DNA of 64,000 nucleotides from Gordonia lacunae (GTDB taxonomy: Bacteria > Actinomycetota > Actinomycetes > Mycobacteriales > Mycobacteriaceae): positions 62,001 to 126,000 of the forward strand of contig NZ_NGFO01000007.1 of NCBI RefSeq assembly GCF_002149015.1, read 5' to 3'. Every line of letters starts with the position of its first letter. Position 1 is the stretch's first letter. Made by a program: the position numbers and the translations under genes. Shown one piece after another: positions 42,074-51,548 of this stretch. The notes beneath the pieces are model-generated. The model was not told the origin of the DNA, searched no databases, and saw only the letters and a list, made by a program, of their open reading frames with translations.

Positions 42074-42697
42074 GTGTTTTCACCCGTGAATCTCGCTTCT
42101 ACCGATGCCATCGTGACCGACTCCACTACTCGCTCCTGCGTGTGGTGCTCATCCAGCGACGACATCGCAGAACTCCGCGGCGAACCGCGGTGCGGGCGCT
42201 GCCGCGAGGCAGAACAGGTCATCGCGGCGGCCCGCGAGTTCGTCGGCTTCTATGGTCTACGACCCTTGGGTGCGTCACTGACCTCCGACGACGAAGAAGA
42301 ACGCGAACACCGGGTCGCGGCTCGTGATGCCTGGGCAGTCCTGAATCAGACCCGCACACAGCCCCCACTGCGCGCCCGGTCCGGGAAGCGCGGTACCGCA
42401 CCATCCACATCCACCACCAGGACAGCCGGACACACGACGGCCCCCAAGGCCAAGAACGTCGGATCCGGAAGCGCCCGGCCGGCGGACGTCTCCCGACCCG
42501 ACCGTGAGGAGCTCATGAGCCGCGCCCAGTCTCTGTTGGGGCAGCTGTCCGAGATCGAGGAACGGCTGGCAGTCGCGCAGGCGGACCCCGGCCTGAGCGG
42601 CAGGGCGAAGGTGTCCGACTTGACCGCCAAGCGCGACTCGGTGCTCCGTACGCTGGCCGCACTGGAAAAGGCCAAGCGGGCCCTGGAGCCGGCCTGA
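42074..42697 (+). CDS. Hypothetical protein with N-terminal Cys4 knuckle and C-terminal coiled coil
   Basis: A 207-aa protein. Near residues 22-43 CVWC and CGRC could bind one zinc ion. A helical segment follows, then a low-complexity Ser/Thr/Pro/Lys linker (about 95-150), and a C-terminal coiled coil (LLGQLSEIEERLAVAQADPG to ALEKAKRALEPA). Start GTG at 42074 or 42086. No family is recognised; the layout suggests a protein- or nucleic-acid-interaction adaptor. Confidence 0.6.
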   Translation: MFSPVNLASTDAIVTDSTTRSCVWCSSSDDIAELRGEPRCGRCREAEQVIAAAREFVGFYGLRPLGASLTSDDEEEREHRVAARDAWAVLNQTRTQPPLRARSGKRGTAPSTSTTRTAGHTTAPKAKNVGSGSARPADVSRPDREELMSRAQSLLGQLSEIEERLAVAQADPGLSGRAKVSDLTAKRDSVLRTLAALEKAKRALEPA

Positions 42698-42733
42698 AGA
42701 CCCACGTGCCGGGACCCGTTGTGATTCCCGCCG

Positions 42734-43102
42734 TCACCGCCACAGCGACACGATGAGGACGAGAATGAGTAGCTTGATGGCCCAGTCGCCCAGGTGTTCG
42801 GCTGCCGCGGACATCGCAGTTCCCTCGTGGAACACCGCGCCGGCGAGCAGCACGAGCGGAATGAGGAACAGTCCCGCCGCGAGCGAGAGTGCGCCGCTGA
42901 GGCCCGGGTCGAGGCGCGCAACCAGGCCGGCGACAAGCACCACGAGCACACCGTTTCGGATCAGTTCGACGACCGGCGTCGCCCAGGTCGGCCGGTGAAC
43001 CTCCGCCGCGGCAGGTGCGCCCAGAACGCTGTAGTACAGGGCGCTCGCCACGAATGCGGCGACAACCGCGACTACACAAGCCCATATGCTGACGTTGCTC
43101 AT
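42734..43102 (-). CDS. DUF1761-like small membrane protein
   Basis: A 122-aa protein with four hydrophobic helices. The N-terminal VVAAFVASALYYSVLG and WATPVVELIRN match DUF1761, a family of small integral membrane proteins of unknown role. It is convergent with the upstream zinc-knuckle gene. Confidence 0.75.
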   Translation of the reverse strand: MSNVSIWACVVAVVAAFVASALYYSVLGAPAAAEVHRPTWATPVVELIRNGVLVVLVAGLVARLDPGLSGALSLAAGLFLIPLVLLAGAVFHEGTAMSAAAEHLGDWAIKLLILVLIVSLWR

Positions 43103-43330
43103 GCCTCATCCGATCGTGTGTGTGTGAAGTCTGACCACACCATCTGACGAAACTGATCGGCGGCGCGGCGCCGTAGGATGATCACGTCGGATGCGATCGA
43201 CATCAACCGGCTCCGGTTCTGCGCGAGGCGATTCGCAGCCGCCCACCGCTTCCTTCGACTGTCGGTCGAGAATGGTGCTCGCCTCCCCAGGGCGGCATCG
43301 GCTGGTGACTGCCGGGCGGGGGAATATGTC

Positions 43331-43346
43331 ATTCTAGATCTTGAAT
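43331..43346. promoter_or_regulatory. Imperfect palindrome upstream of the ABC exporter
   Basis: ATTCTAGATCTTGAAT pairs at 7 of 8 positions and lies 25 nt before the exporter start (43371). It may be an operator for an unlinked regulator. No regulator gene is adjacent. Confidence 0.35.
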
Positions 43347-43370
43347 GTTCCGCTCGGGAGGGCTCACTCG

Positions 43371-45170
43371 ATGACGACTTCGGTATCCACGGCCGACCCC
43401 GGGCAGACCCCGGACATGCCGATGCGCGCCAAACTGGCGATTCTCTGGGGCTACATGCGCCCGTACCGGGGACTACTCGCCCTGGGCGTCCTCCTCGGTC
43501 TCCTCGGTACCGCCGCCGAACTCGCCACTCCTCTGGTCACGAAGTGGGTACTCGACGGTCTCGCGGTCTCGGAGTCCCTCGCGGCACCGATCACGGTTCT
43601 GGCCGTGCTGCTCGTCGCCGGCTCCGTGATCGGTCTGATCCAGACGATCATGTTGGGCACGCTGGCCGAGCGCATCATCCTGGCCACCCGAACCGGGCTG
43701 ATCGGCCACCTGCTCCGCGTCGAGGTCCCTGAGCTCGCTCGTAGGCCGAGCGGCGAGATGGTCGCCCGCGTCACCTCCGACACGTTGCTTATCAGAGAAG
43801 CGACGACATCGAGCATCGTCAACGGTGTCAACGGCTTTGTGGGAATGGCCGGCGCGCTGGTACTCATGGCGGTTCTGGATCTCCAGCTCTTCGCGACGAC
43901 GATGGTCGTCATCATCATGGTCGGTGTCGCCGCTGCAGTTTTGATGCCCGGGCTCGCCAAGGCGCAGCAAGACGCGCAAGCCGAGATCGGTTTCCTGGGT
44001 GGACGATTGGAAGGAATCCTCCGATCGATACGCACCGTCAAGGCGAGTCGAGCCGAGGCGCGTGAGTCCGACCGGATCGGAGAATTCGCGCATCGATCGG
44101 CGAGCAAGGGTATCCGGGCCGTCCGTATCGAGGCCTGGGCGTGGACGATCACCGGGGCCGGGATCAACCTCGCGGTCATGGTCGTCCTGGCGTTCGGTGC
44201 CTGGCGCGTCGCGGACGGTTCGATGACCGTCAGTACCCTGATCGCCTTCCTGCTCTACGGATTCCAGTTGATGATGCCGGTCTCGCTACTCACGATGAGT
44301 GTCACCGCACTGCAATCGGGACTTGCCGCTGCCGCTCGGATCTCCGAGATCTCCGATCTCAGAACAGAATCGGACGACACGGTGACCCAGTCCGTTCCGG
44401 CCCGTGTCGACCGGGCGGCGGCCGCGCTCGAACTCCGCGATGTGGTGTACCGCTACGCGCCCGATGCTCCCGCTGCGCTCGACGGCATCGACCTGACCAT
44501 TCCACGTCGCGGGCATACCGCCATCGTCGGACCGTCGGGTGCCGGGAAGACGACGATCTTCTCCCTCTTCCTGAAGTTCCTACGGCCGGATCGCGGGGAG
44601 ATCGTGCTCGACGGCCGACCGTTGGACCAGTGGACACTCCACGACCTGCGGGCCCGCATCGCCTACGTCGAACAGGACACTCCACTCGTTCCCGGAACGG
44701 TGCGCGACAACCTGGTCTACGCGGCACCCCAAGCCTCGGACGACGAGGTCTGGCGCGCCCTCGCGGCGGTTCGGATGGATGACCGGGTCCGTTCCATGCC
44801 CGGCGGTCTCCTCGGCGATGTCACCACATCCACGCTGTCCGGCGGGGAACGGCAGCGGATCGCACTCGCCCGAGCGCTGGTCGTCGACCCTGAACTCCTC
44901 CTGCTCGACGAGGTGACCGCCCAGCTCGACGGACTCACCGAGGCCTCGGTGGCCGAGGGGATCCGACGACAGGCGACTCGCGGGGCCGTCGTCACCATCG
45001 CGCACCGGCTCTCGACCATCATGGACGCCGACCAGATCGTCGTCCTCGAGGCCGGCCGGGTGCGTGCGGTCGGCGACCACCGGAGCCTGCTCGCGACCGA
45101 CGAGCTCTATCGAGAACTGGTGGCCGCCATGCGTATCGACACCGACCTCGACTCCGCGGATCGCGGTTGA
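43371..45170 (+). CDS. ABC exporter (fused membrane and ATPase domains)
   Basis: A 599-aa half-transporter that should dimerise. Six membrane helices occupy about residues 30-310. The ATPase domain carries Walker A VGPSGAGKTT, signature LSGGERQRIALARAL, Walker B ELLLLDEVT and H-loop IAHRLST. The family includes multidrug and lipid exporters; the substrate cannot be told. GGGAGGG precedes the ATG. It is followed, after a gap, by rsgA. Confidence 0.92.
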   Translation: MTTSVSTADPGQTPDMPMRAKLAILWGYMRPYRGLLALGVLLGLLGTAAELATPLVTKWVLDGLAVSESLAAPITVLAVLLVAGSVIGLIQTIMLGTLAERIILATRTGLIGHLLRVEVPELARRPSGEMVARVTSDTLLIREATTSSIVNGVNGFVGMAGALVLMAVLDLQLFATTMVVIIMVGVAAAVLMPGLAKAQQDAQAEIGFLGGRLEGILRSIRTVKASRAEARESDRIGEFAHRSASKGIRAVRIEAWAWTITGAGINLAVMVVLAFGAWRVADGSMTVSTLIAFLLYGFQLMMPVSLLTMSVTALQSGLAAAARISEISDLRTESDDTVTQSVPARVDRAAAALELRDVVYRYAPDAPAALDGIDLTIPRRGHTAIVGPSGAGKTTIFSLFLKFLRPDRGEIVLDGRPLDQWTLHDLRARIAYVEQDTPLVPGTVRDNLVYAAPQASDDEVWRALAAVRMDDRVRSMPGGLLGDVTTSTLSGGERQRIALARALVVDPELLLLDEVTAQLDGLTEASVAEGIRRQATRGAVVTIAHRLSTIMDADQIVVLEAGRVRAVGDHRSLLATDELYRELVAAMRIDTDLDSADRG

Positions 45171-45481
45171 CTGCCTCGACGACCCGTATGACACAGAACC
45201 CGGAATCCGGGCTCGACGTCATCCGGATCGAGATCAGGTGAAAAAGAAGTGGCGGGCCGTGGCGGCTGGCGCTAGCGTGAGCCGCGCTGTTCGCTGACGG
45301 ACCGCACGAGACCTGGAGGTGAGTCGATGGTTGCCGTCGAGATCGCTGTCGTCGACAGCATCCGAACCATCCCCCTTTCTCCAGCCCGTCTCTGACCCTC
45401 GAACGTTGTTCCCGCGCACGCGACCTGATCGCCGCTCGGTTGAACTCATGGGGTCGCGGGCTCATCCCGAAGGTCTCCACA

Positions 45482-46567
45482 GTGAATTCTCCAGATCATT
45501 CCTCCTCCCGTATCGAACTCGTCGCTCTCGGCTGGGAGGACTACTTTTCGGCACTGTTCACCGAGCATGCCTGTGCCGGTGACGTACCCGCGCGCGTCGT
45601 GCGGGTGGATCGCGGCGGGTGTGACACCCTGACCGCAACAGGTCCGGTTCGCGCGGTCCGCGGCTCCGGACTCGTCACCGACCGCGAGCGGACAGTCTGC
45701 ACCGGCGATTGGGTCGTGCTTCGTCGCGATGGCGAGCCCGCCCAGATCGTGGACGTGTTGCCGCGCCGGACGGCGATCGCGCGTGCCAGTTCGGATCGGA
45801 CGTCGGAACGGCAGGTGCTCGCGGCCAACGTGGACACGGTGATCATCGCGGTGTCGGTGGCCGACCGGGTGAACCTCGGTCGGATCGAACGCTTCCTGAC
45901 GTTGGCCTACGACGCCGGCACGCGACCGGTCATCGCGTTGACCAAATCAGACCTCGTCGACGACATCCTCGCCGGTGAAGCCGCGGTCGGCGCGGTGGCC
46001 CCGGGCGCTGAGATGGTGGCGACCAGCACGGTCAGCGGCGTCGGTATCGATCTCCTCGCGTCCACCATCATCGGCACCGCCGTCCTGCTGGGTTCCTCCG
46101 GAGCCGGCAAGTCGAGTCTGGCCAACGCGTTGCTGAGACGCGATCGCATGGCGGTCAACGACATCCGTTCGGCCGACGGTAAGGGACGGCACACCACCGC
46201 GCACCGTGAGCTGTTGGTTCTCCCGGGATGCAAGATCCTCATCGACACCCCCGGCCTGCGTGGGATCGGGGTCCAGGATGTCGCGGACGCGGCCGGTCGG
46301 ACCTTCTCCGAGATCGAGGAGCTGGCGCTCGACTGCGGATTTCGCGATTGCGAGCACCGTAGCGAGCCCAGATGCGCCGTGCAGGAGGCGATTCGAGGAG
46401 GTCGGCTCGATTCGGGTCGATTGGAGCGCTACCGCAAACTGCTTCGGGAAAGCGAATGGTCGGCCGCCCGCGGCGATGCCCGCGAGGCGAGTAAGCGAAG
46501 CAAGCGGGACAAGGCCATCACGCGAGACATACGTGCGATGTATCGCTTTCGGGACCGACAGGGCTGA
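45482..46567 (+). CDS. rsgA: Ribosome small subunit-dependent GTPase A
   Basis: A 361-aa circularly permuted GTPase that helps mature the 30S subunit. The N-terminal OB-fold (GDWVVLRRDGEPAQIVDVLP) is followed by G4 TKSDLVD, G1 LGSSGAGKSSLANALL and G3 DTPGLRGIG, the order diagnostic for RsgA, and a zinc site CGFRDCEHRSEPRC. A basic C-terminal helix ends it. GTG at 45482 is chosen; an in-frame TTG at 45440 would add 14 residues. Confidence 0.93.
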   Translation: MNSPDHSSSRIELVALGWEDYFSALFTEHACAGDVPARVVRVDRGGCDTLTATGPVRAVRGSGLVTDRERTVCTGDWVVLRRDGEPAQIVDVLPRRTAIARASSDRTSERQVLAANVDTVIIAVSVADRVNLGRIERFLTLAYDAGTRPVIALTKSDLVDDILAGEAAVGAVAPGAEMVATSTVSGVGIDLLASTIIGTAVLLGSSGAGKSSLANALLRRDRMAVNDIRSADGKGRHTTAHRELLVLPGCKILIDTPGLRGIGVQDVADAAGRTFSEIEELALDCGFRDCEHRSEPRCAVQEAIRGGRLDSGRLERYRKLLRESEWSAARGDAREASKRSKRDKAITRDIRAMYRFRDRQG

Positions 46568-46585
46568 AAGGACGCACTCAGCTCG

Positions 46586-47317
46586 TCAGTCGTCGCCGAC
46601 GGGACCGTCCAGGTGCGCAAGGGCGGCCCGTGCGGCTTCGAGCTCCTGACTGAGTTCCTCGATGCGGCGCTGAGCGGCGGAGCGTGCCGACTCGATGACG
46701 GCGTCGACAGCGGTGATCGCGGTCTCGTCGTCCAGTTCTCGCATGGCCCGGGCCACCCGGTCGGCGGTGACCTCTGCCGGTTTGCCCTGTTTCCTGCTGC
46801 CGTGGGAGACCGACACCGTCCAGGTGCTCTCCCCCGCCGCGGTGATGGTCACGGTCGTCGGCGCGGTCGGCGCCTTCGTCTTACGCGGTGGTTTGCTCGC
46901 CGCGGGCGCGGGCGCCGACTCCGCAGCTGAGGGCCCCGCGACGGTACCGGGTCGAGTCCTCGGGGGCGTCTGGCGAGAAACGTTCTCGGTGACAACGGTT
47001 GTGGCCACCGGGGCCGGGTCTTCTCGTGCGGGCGACCGCTTCACCGTCCGCCCCCCGGTGGCTGTCGCCGTGGTCGAGGCCGTTCGGTGTCGTCGTAACT
47101 CATCGGCCTCGAACGGCAACTGATCGTCGACACCCCTGGGGCTCACCGTCACTGTCGAACCGTCGATCGACACGACCCGCGCCGAGGTGCCCGCCTCCAG
47201 ATCCAACGATGGCATCGCATCTCGCAGATACACGGTGACTCGCTTGCCGGACGCCAATGCAGCGGACAGCGACTCGAGGTCGCCGGTGGTCAGTCCGGCC
47301 TTCGTCTGTGCACTCAC
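46586..47317 (-). CDS. DUF6319 family protein
   Basis: A 243-aa protein. The N-terminal ~75 residues form a beta-rich module (GKRVTVYLRDAMPSLDLEAG, VSIDGSTVTVSPRGVDDQLP), then comes an Ala/Pro/Thr linker, a second beta module (WTVSVSHGSRKQGKPAEVTA), and a C-terminal coiled coil (AAQRRIEELSQELEAARAAL). This fits DUF6319 of actinobacteria, which has no known function. GATAAT on the minus strand ends 6 nt before the GTG at 47317, suggesting a leaderless transcript. Confidence 0.75.
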   Translation of the reverse strand: MSAQTKAGLTTGDLESLSAALASGKRVTVYLRDAMPSLDLEAGTSARVVSIDGSTVTVSPRGVDDQLPFEADELRRHRTASTTATATGGRTVKRSPAREDPAPVATTVVTENVSRQTPPRTRPGTVAGPSAAESAPAPAASKPPRKTKAPTAPTTVTITAAGESTWTVSVSHGSRKQGKPAEVTADRVARAMRELDDETAITAVDAVIESARSAAQRRIEELSQELEAARAALAHLDGPVGDD

Positions 47318-47323
47318 CGCGCC

Positions 47324-47329
47324 ATTATC
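47324..47329 (-). promoter_or_regulatory. -10 element GATAAT, leaderless DUF6319 gene
   Basis: The hexamer ends 6 nt before the GTG at 47317 with no ribosome site between them. An in-frame ATG at 47335 overlaps the box and is less likely to be used. Confidence 0.45.
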
Positions 47330-47538
47330 GCACATGCGTGCGAACTGGTTCTCCAGGATCGCGGCGCTCCGGTGTGGCGTCGGCGGCCGCGGCGCGACTC
47401 AAACCTACAGCCGGTGACCGTGATGTTCTCGTGACCTTATGCATCGGACTGGCCTCGATGGTCACCACGAGATCACTCCGGAACGTTCGCGCCCCTAATG
47501 TTCTCAGGGACGGTAATGGGTCTTCGGAGGGAAAACTT

Positions 47539-47679
47539 GTGACTCAGGCAATCGCCCCGGCACCCGCGGCATCCACCACGCGCGAAGTCCCGATCGCCGA
47601 TCACGCCTACGCAGGGATGACGATCGCCGCGCTGCTGTGCGTGACCTCGGCCGCCACCTTCCTCACCCTCTTCCCCTGA
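47539..47679 (+). CDS. 46-aa single-span membrane peptide
   Basis: A GTG at 47539 preceded by GGAGGG (8 nt) opens a 46-aa peptide: a polar N-terminus with TREVPIADHAYAGM, then one membrane helix TIAALLCVTSAATFLTLF. The good ribosome site and the coherent topology support it. The function is unknown. Confidence 0.55.
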   Translation: MTQAIAPAPAASTTREVPIADHAYAGMTIAALLCVTSAATFLTLFP

Positions 47680-47730
47680 CCCCGGGCCCCGCCAGACTTC
47701 GAGTGGAAAGCACCACAAGTGCTCTTTGCC

Positions 47731-47775
47731 GGTGTGTCACCTGCGTCGACTTCGGTCCGCAGGTGGCACACACCA
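47731..47775. terminator. Bidirectional hairpin between convergent genes
   Basis: Arms 47731-47745 and 47759-47775 pair over 15 bp with a 2-nt bulge (GGTGTGT...CACCTGCG type). A smaller hairpin (AGCAC-N5-GTGCT, 47709-47723) lies just before. The elements separate the 46-aa gene and the convergent SDR gene. There is no long T tract. Confidence 0.5.
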
Positions 47776-47810
47776 CTGGTTCGACGGGCTCGACAGCCGG
47801 AGTCTGACGC

Positions 47811-48752
47811 TCAGCCCGCTCGCACCCCGGTCAGCTGCTCGGACACATCCCAAAGACGTTCTGCCGCTTCGTGGTCACGGAACGGTGTCCACGGTGTCTG
47901 CGCGCCGGGCGGTCCGCCCGCGTTCCCCGGCCACTGAGGCCCGTAGAACGCGCCGTCGACCGCATCCGGCGCAGTGGCAGCCATCAGTGCTGGGAGAGAC
48001 GCCGTGTGGACGGTGCCGACGGCGACACCATGTCTCGACAACCACTCGATCACCCGGCGGCCACCGGTCGGTACCGTCCTGCCGACCTCCGGCCGCGCCG
48101 CAAGGAGGCTCGTCGGAGCGACGCCGGGGTGCGAGATCGTACTCGTCACCTCCCAGCCGGCAGCGCGACTTCGGCGTCCCAGTTCGAGCCCGAACAGGGC
48201 GCACGCGATCTTCGACTGGCGGTATGCGCTCATCCCGTCGTAACCGCGCTCCCAGTTCAGGTCGTTCCACTGCATCGCGCCGCGTCTCGCCGCGATGCTC
48301 GTCTGCGAGGTGACCCGCGCCTTCCCGGCTCGGAGCAGCGGGAGGATGGTGATGGTGAGAGCGAAATGCCCGAGGTGATTGGTGCCGAACTGGAGCTCGA
48401 ATCCGTCGGCAGTGGTCATGCGCTCCGGCGGGGTCATGACACCGGCGTTGTTGACGAGGATGGTGATCGGTGTGCCGTCGGCCCGGAGCCGCGCGCCCAA
48501 TGCCTCGACCGAAGACAAGACAGCCAGGTCGACTTCTTCGACGATGAGCGTGGCCGCGGGATGACGTCCGCGGATGCGCTCGGCAGCCGCCGCACCTTTG
48601 CTCGGATTGCGCACCGGCATGACCACTTCCGCGCCGGCGCCGGCCAGAGCCGCCGCGATCTCCCATCCGACACCGTCGCTCGCGCCGGTCACCACCGTTC
48701 GTCGACCGGTGAGATCTGGGATGGTCAGGTCATATCTGCTACCTCGTGACAT
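47811..48752 (-). CDS. Short-chain dehydrogenase (retinol-dehydrogenase-like)
   Basis: A 313-aa [23 protein letters not shown] (cofactor), [29 protein letters not shown] and the active-site [15 protein letters not shown]. The NNAGVM and TNHLGHF segments place it with the retinol or WW-oxidoreductase-like SDRs common in actinobacteria. GAGGAG precedes the ATG. It is divergent from an XRE regulator, its likely controller. Confidence 0.88.
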   Translation of the reverse strand: MSRGSRYDLTIPDLTGRRTVVTGASDGVGWEIAAALAGAGAEVVMPVRNPSKGAAAAERIRGRHPAATLIVEEVDLAVLSSVEALGARLRADGTPITILVNNAGVMTPPERMTTADGFELQFGTNHLGHFALTITILPLLRAGKARVTSQTSIAARRGAMQWNDLNWERGYDGMSAYRQSKIACALFGLELGRRSRAAGWEVTSTISHPGVAPTSLLAARPEVGRTVPTGGRRVIEWLSRHGVAVGTVHTASLPALMAATAPDAVDGAFYGPQWPGNAGGPPGAQTPWTPFRDHEAAERLWDVSEQLTGVRAG

Positions 48753-48874
48753 CGGAGCTCCTCGTCGGGTCGGGTTCATTCCCACGTGTTCCGAGTGTCG
48801 CGTGGTGTCGCACCGTTAACCACGACCTGTCGATCCGTGGCTGCGCGCCACCCGTCCACGGAAGAATCACCCGC

Positions 48875-49714
48875 ATGATCGATCGTGCCGGCCTCGCCGA
48901 CTTCCTTCGGGTGCGGCGTGCCGCCCTGCAGCCGGAGGATGTGGGGCTGCCGCGCGGGCAACGCCGCCGCACGGGTGGACTCCGGCGCGAGGAGGTCGCC
49001 GCGCTGAGTCACATGTCCACCGACTACTACTCCCGGTTGGAACGCGAGCGCGGCCCGCAGCCGTCGCCGCAGATGATCGCGGCCATCGCTCAAGGACTGC
49101 ACCTCTCGCGCGAGGAGCGAAATCACCTCTTCCTTCTCGCCGGCCACCAGCCGCCTATGCGGGGATCCGAGGGCGAGCACGTCTCCCCGGGCATGATGCG
49201 CATCTTCGACCGTCTCACCGACACTCCGGCCGAGATCGTCACCGAACTCGGTGAGACGTTGCGCCAGAACAGACTCGGAGTCGCACTCGTCGGCGACCTC
49301 ATGCGTTTCGACGGTCCCGCGCGAAGTATCGGATATCGGTGGTTCACCGATTCCGGTTCTCGGCGGTTGCATCCTGTCGAGGACCACGAGTTCTATTCGC
49401 GCATGTACGTTTCGGGCCTGAGAGGAGTGCTGGCGCTCCGTGGCCCGGAATCCCACGCGGCCTCACTGGCGGAACGACTCCGCGGGGAGAGCCGAGAATT
49501 CCGCGACATCTGGGCCCGGCACGAGGTGGGCATCGCCCCGCGAGACGTCAAGAGGTACGTGCATCCCGAAGTCGGGTTCCTGGAGCTGAATTGCCAGATC
49601 CTCGTCGACCCGCGGTGTTCGCACTCGCTGCTCGTCTACACCGCGACCCCGGGCAGCGCGAGCTCCGAGAAACTCCGACTGCTTTCTGTCGTCGCGGCAC
49701 CGTCGGCGTTCTGA
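48875..49714 (+). CDS. XRE family regulator with MmyB-like ligand domain
   Basis: A 279-aa protein. The N-terminal HTH includes GGLRREEVAALSHMSTDYYS and RLERERGPQPSPQMIAAIAQ. The C-terminal MmyB-like domain (RYVHPEVGFLELNCQILVDP) is a PAS-like pocket that binds small ligands, often fatty acids. This architecture is commonly encoded next to an SDR gene that it regulates, exactly as here. ATG at 48875 with no strong ribosome site. Confidence 0.9.
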   Translation: MIDRAGLADFLRVRRAALQPEDVGLPRGQRRRTGGLRREEVAALSHMSTDYYSRLERERGPQPSPQMIAAIAQGLHLSREERNHLFLLAGHQPPMRGSEGEHVSPGMMRIFDRLTDTPAEIVTELGETLRQNRLGVALVGDLMRFDGPARSIGYRWFTDSGSRRLHPVEDHEFYSRMYVSGLRGVLALRGPESHAASLAERLRGESREFRDIWARHEVGIAPRDVKRYVHPEVGFLELNCQILVDPRCSHSLLVYTATPGSASSEKLRLLSVVAAPSAF

Positions 49715-49754
49715 TCGAGTCCGTGGGCCGCACGGGGTGACTTCGGCGGGACGG

Positions 49755-50528
49755 TCAGAAGTCGAACCCGCCGCCGAAGTCGCCTCCACCGCCGAAGTCG
49801 CCCCCGCCGCCGAAATCGCCCGAATCGCCACCGCCGAAGTCGCCGGAGTCCCCGCCGTCGAGTGCACCCGCGTCGGAGCCGTCGCCGGCGCCGCTCTCGA
49901 ATCCCTGCGCGTCGTAGGGCACGCCTGCCATGCCCGAGAACATCGCCGAGAACAGGAACATCGAACCGAGTCCCCAGGCGCCGGCGACCAATGCCGGCTT
50001 CCACCACGGCTCCGAGTACCAGCCCGCGGGCACGGGCCGACCTGCGACACGACCGCCGGGGTAGTAGTTCGGGGTCTGCTCGGACGGGTTCGGCGAGGCC
50101 GCGACCTGACGTCCTTCGAACTCCACGGTGCGATCTTCGGTGACCGCGCCGGCACTCTTCTGACCGTCGAGTTCGGGAATCGCCGGCCCGGGGTCGAGGT
50201 TCATCGCCGCGCGGGCTGCCCGGATGTAGTACAGACCCTCGATGGCGGTCTGCTTCGCGAGTCGGGCCTGGGTCGGAGAGTTGGCCTGTTCGATCTGAGA
50301 GCCGGCCGCGGTGTACCGCTCCCCCGCGTCGGCCAGCGCCTGTTTGGACGCAGGTCCGTCGCCGACCAGCATGAACACCTGTCCCCCGAGACGTTCGATG
50401 GCTTGTCGGGCGTCGGCCTTCGCGTCGTCGAGTGTGCGGGTCGCGTTGGCGCCGGAGCGCTGTTGGGCAAAGACCACCACCCCGACGACGACCACGACGA
50501 TGACGGCGATCAAGATCAGTGCTTCCAT
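49755..50528 (-). CDS. Membrane-anchored hypothetical protein with Gly-Asp-Phe repeat tail
   Basis: A 257-aa protein. An N-terminal membrane helix (ALILIAVIVVVVVGVVVFA), a helical domain (to about residue 105), a Pro-rich linker, a second hydrophobic segment (LVAGAWGLGSMFLFSAMFSG), and a C-terminal tail built of GGGDFGG-type repeats ending GGGFDF. Similar actinobacterial proteins carry a DUF1542 label. The function is unknown. GGAGGGAAG precedes the ATG. Confidence 0.75.
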   Translation of the reverse strand: MEALILIAVIVVVVVGVVVFAQQRSGANATRTLDDAKADARQAIERLGGQVFMLVGDGPASKQALADAGERYTAAGSQIEQANSPTQARLAKQTAIEGLYYIRAARAAMNLDPGPAIPELDGQKSAGAVTEDRTVEFEGRQVAASPNPSEQTPNYYPGGRVAGRPVPAGWYSEPWWKPALVAGAWGLGSMFLFSAMFSGMAGVPYDAQGFESGAGDGSDAGALDGGDSGDFGGGDSGDFGGGGDFGGGGDFGGGFDF

Positions 50529-50769
50529 GCTTCCCTCCGGTTTTCGCGTGTCCGCGGCGGGCCGGTCGTTCACCAACCGACAATTCGGACACCACCGAGC
50601 GTACCGACGGCGGTCGGTCCGATGCCGCGTCGGCGAGCGGCGACGAGGCGCAGACCATTCTCGTCGAGAATCTGTATCGGCGCTGCACCATCGTCGGCTG
50701 GCGATGCAGTGACCATCGAGAACGACGCCGTCCTGCACAACCGACGCGGAGATCGGCCACCCTTGTGAG

Positions 50770-51234
50770 GTGGCCGATCGCAACGGAATCCGGGTACAGC
50801 GCTGTCACAGCGGGACACGCGTGGCCGAGCTCCGCTGGGAATGGGCACGTGAGGCCGATCCAGCGGTCGGGCCGTGGCGGGCCGACGGCGCATTCATCGC
50901 AGCGGTCACGGACTGGCTAGACGACGATCGCCGAACGGTCTGGACAGCCGGTGCCGGTGCTCTCACCATCGGAATGGTGTGCTTGACCGAACACGCCCGG
51001 ATGCCCAGTCCCCGCCGCGCCGCCGGTGGCCGGTGGGGCTATCTCGGCCATCTCTACGTCCGCCCCGCATTCCGCGGGTCCGGGCTCGGACGGGACCTGA
51101 TCCGGCACGCCACCGGGACTGCCGACGATCGCGGATACGCCAAGACGGTCCTGTCGCCAACCGAACCGTCGATCGGCCTCTACGAGCGATGCGGTTTCAG
51201 TAGGGACAACGACCTCATGATCCGACAGCGGTGA
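50770..51234 (+). CDS. GNAT family N-acetyltransferase
   Basis: A 154-aa GNAT protein: WGYLGHLYVRPAFRGSGLGR contains the acetyl-CoA-binding R-G-x-G-x-G loop (R-G-S-G-L-G), and SIGLYERCGFSRDNDLMI is the usual C-terminal part. The substrate is unknown. GTG start; divergent from the repeat-tail protein. Confidence 0.87.
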   Translation: MADRNGIRVQRCHSGTRVAELRWEWAREADPAVGPWRADGAFIAAVTDWLDDDRRTVWTAGAGALTIGMVCLTEHARMPSPRRAAGGRWGYLGHLYVRPAFRGSGLGRDLIRHATGTADDRGYAKTVLSPTEPSIGLYERCGFSRDNDLMIRQR

Positions 51235-51286
51235 CAGCGACACGTGGACGCGCGGTCGGCGCTGCGGCGATCTCTACCATGGCGGC

Positions 51287-51490
51287 GTGTTCTTCTTGTT
51301 CGGATATGGCCGTAGGCAGAAGCATCTCGGCGCGGGTCAGACCCGTGCGTGCCCCCGCTGTCACAACACCACCCAGTGGGCGCGGATGCGCGAGTACTCG
51401 CAGTTCTCCGTCTTCTTCATCCCGATCGCCCGGTGGAACCGGCGCAACTTCGAGGCCTGCGGGATCTGCGGCGCGGCAGTGGCGGTCTGA
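51287..51490 (+). CDS. Small zinc-ribbon protein
   Basis: A 67-aa protein with CPRC and CGIC knuckles separated by about 35 residues; FFLFGYGRRQKHLG and FFIPIARWNR are typical of the actinobacterial zinc_ribbon family, which often has a hydrophobic middle. GTG start. The function is unknown. Confidence 0.75.
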   Translation: MFFLFGYGRRQKHLGAGQTRACPRCHNTTQWARMREYSQFSVFFIPIARWNRRNFEACGICGAAVAV

Positions 51491-51548
51491 GAGCCATCCG
51501 GGGTGACTCCACGAATCACTCCGGGCCGGCCGCGCACCCGGTTTGCCG

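Noticed and set aside
43103..43330. Search for a riboswitch or small RNA upstream of the ABC exporter
   Set aside because: No conserved riboswitch core or long helix could be seen; only the imperfect palindrome at 43331 was kept.
49755..49860. Repeated CCGCCGAAGTCGCC-type sequence as a possible CRISPR or regulatory repeat
   Set aside because: The repeats are in phase with the reading frame and encode the GGDFGGG tail; no spacers.
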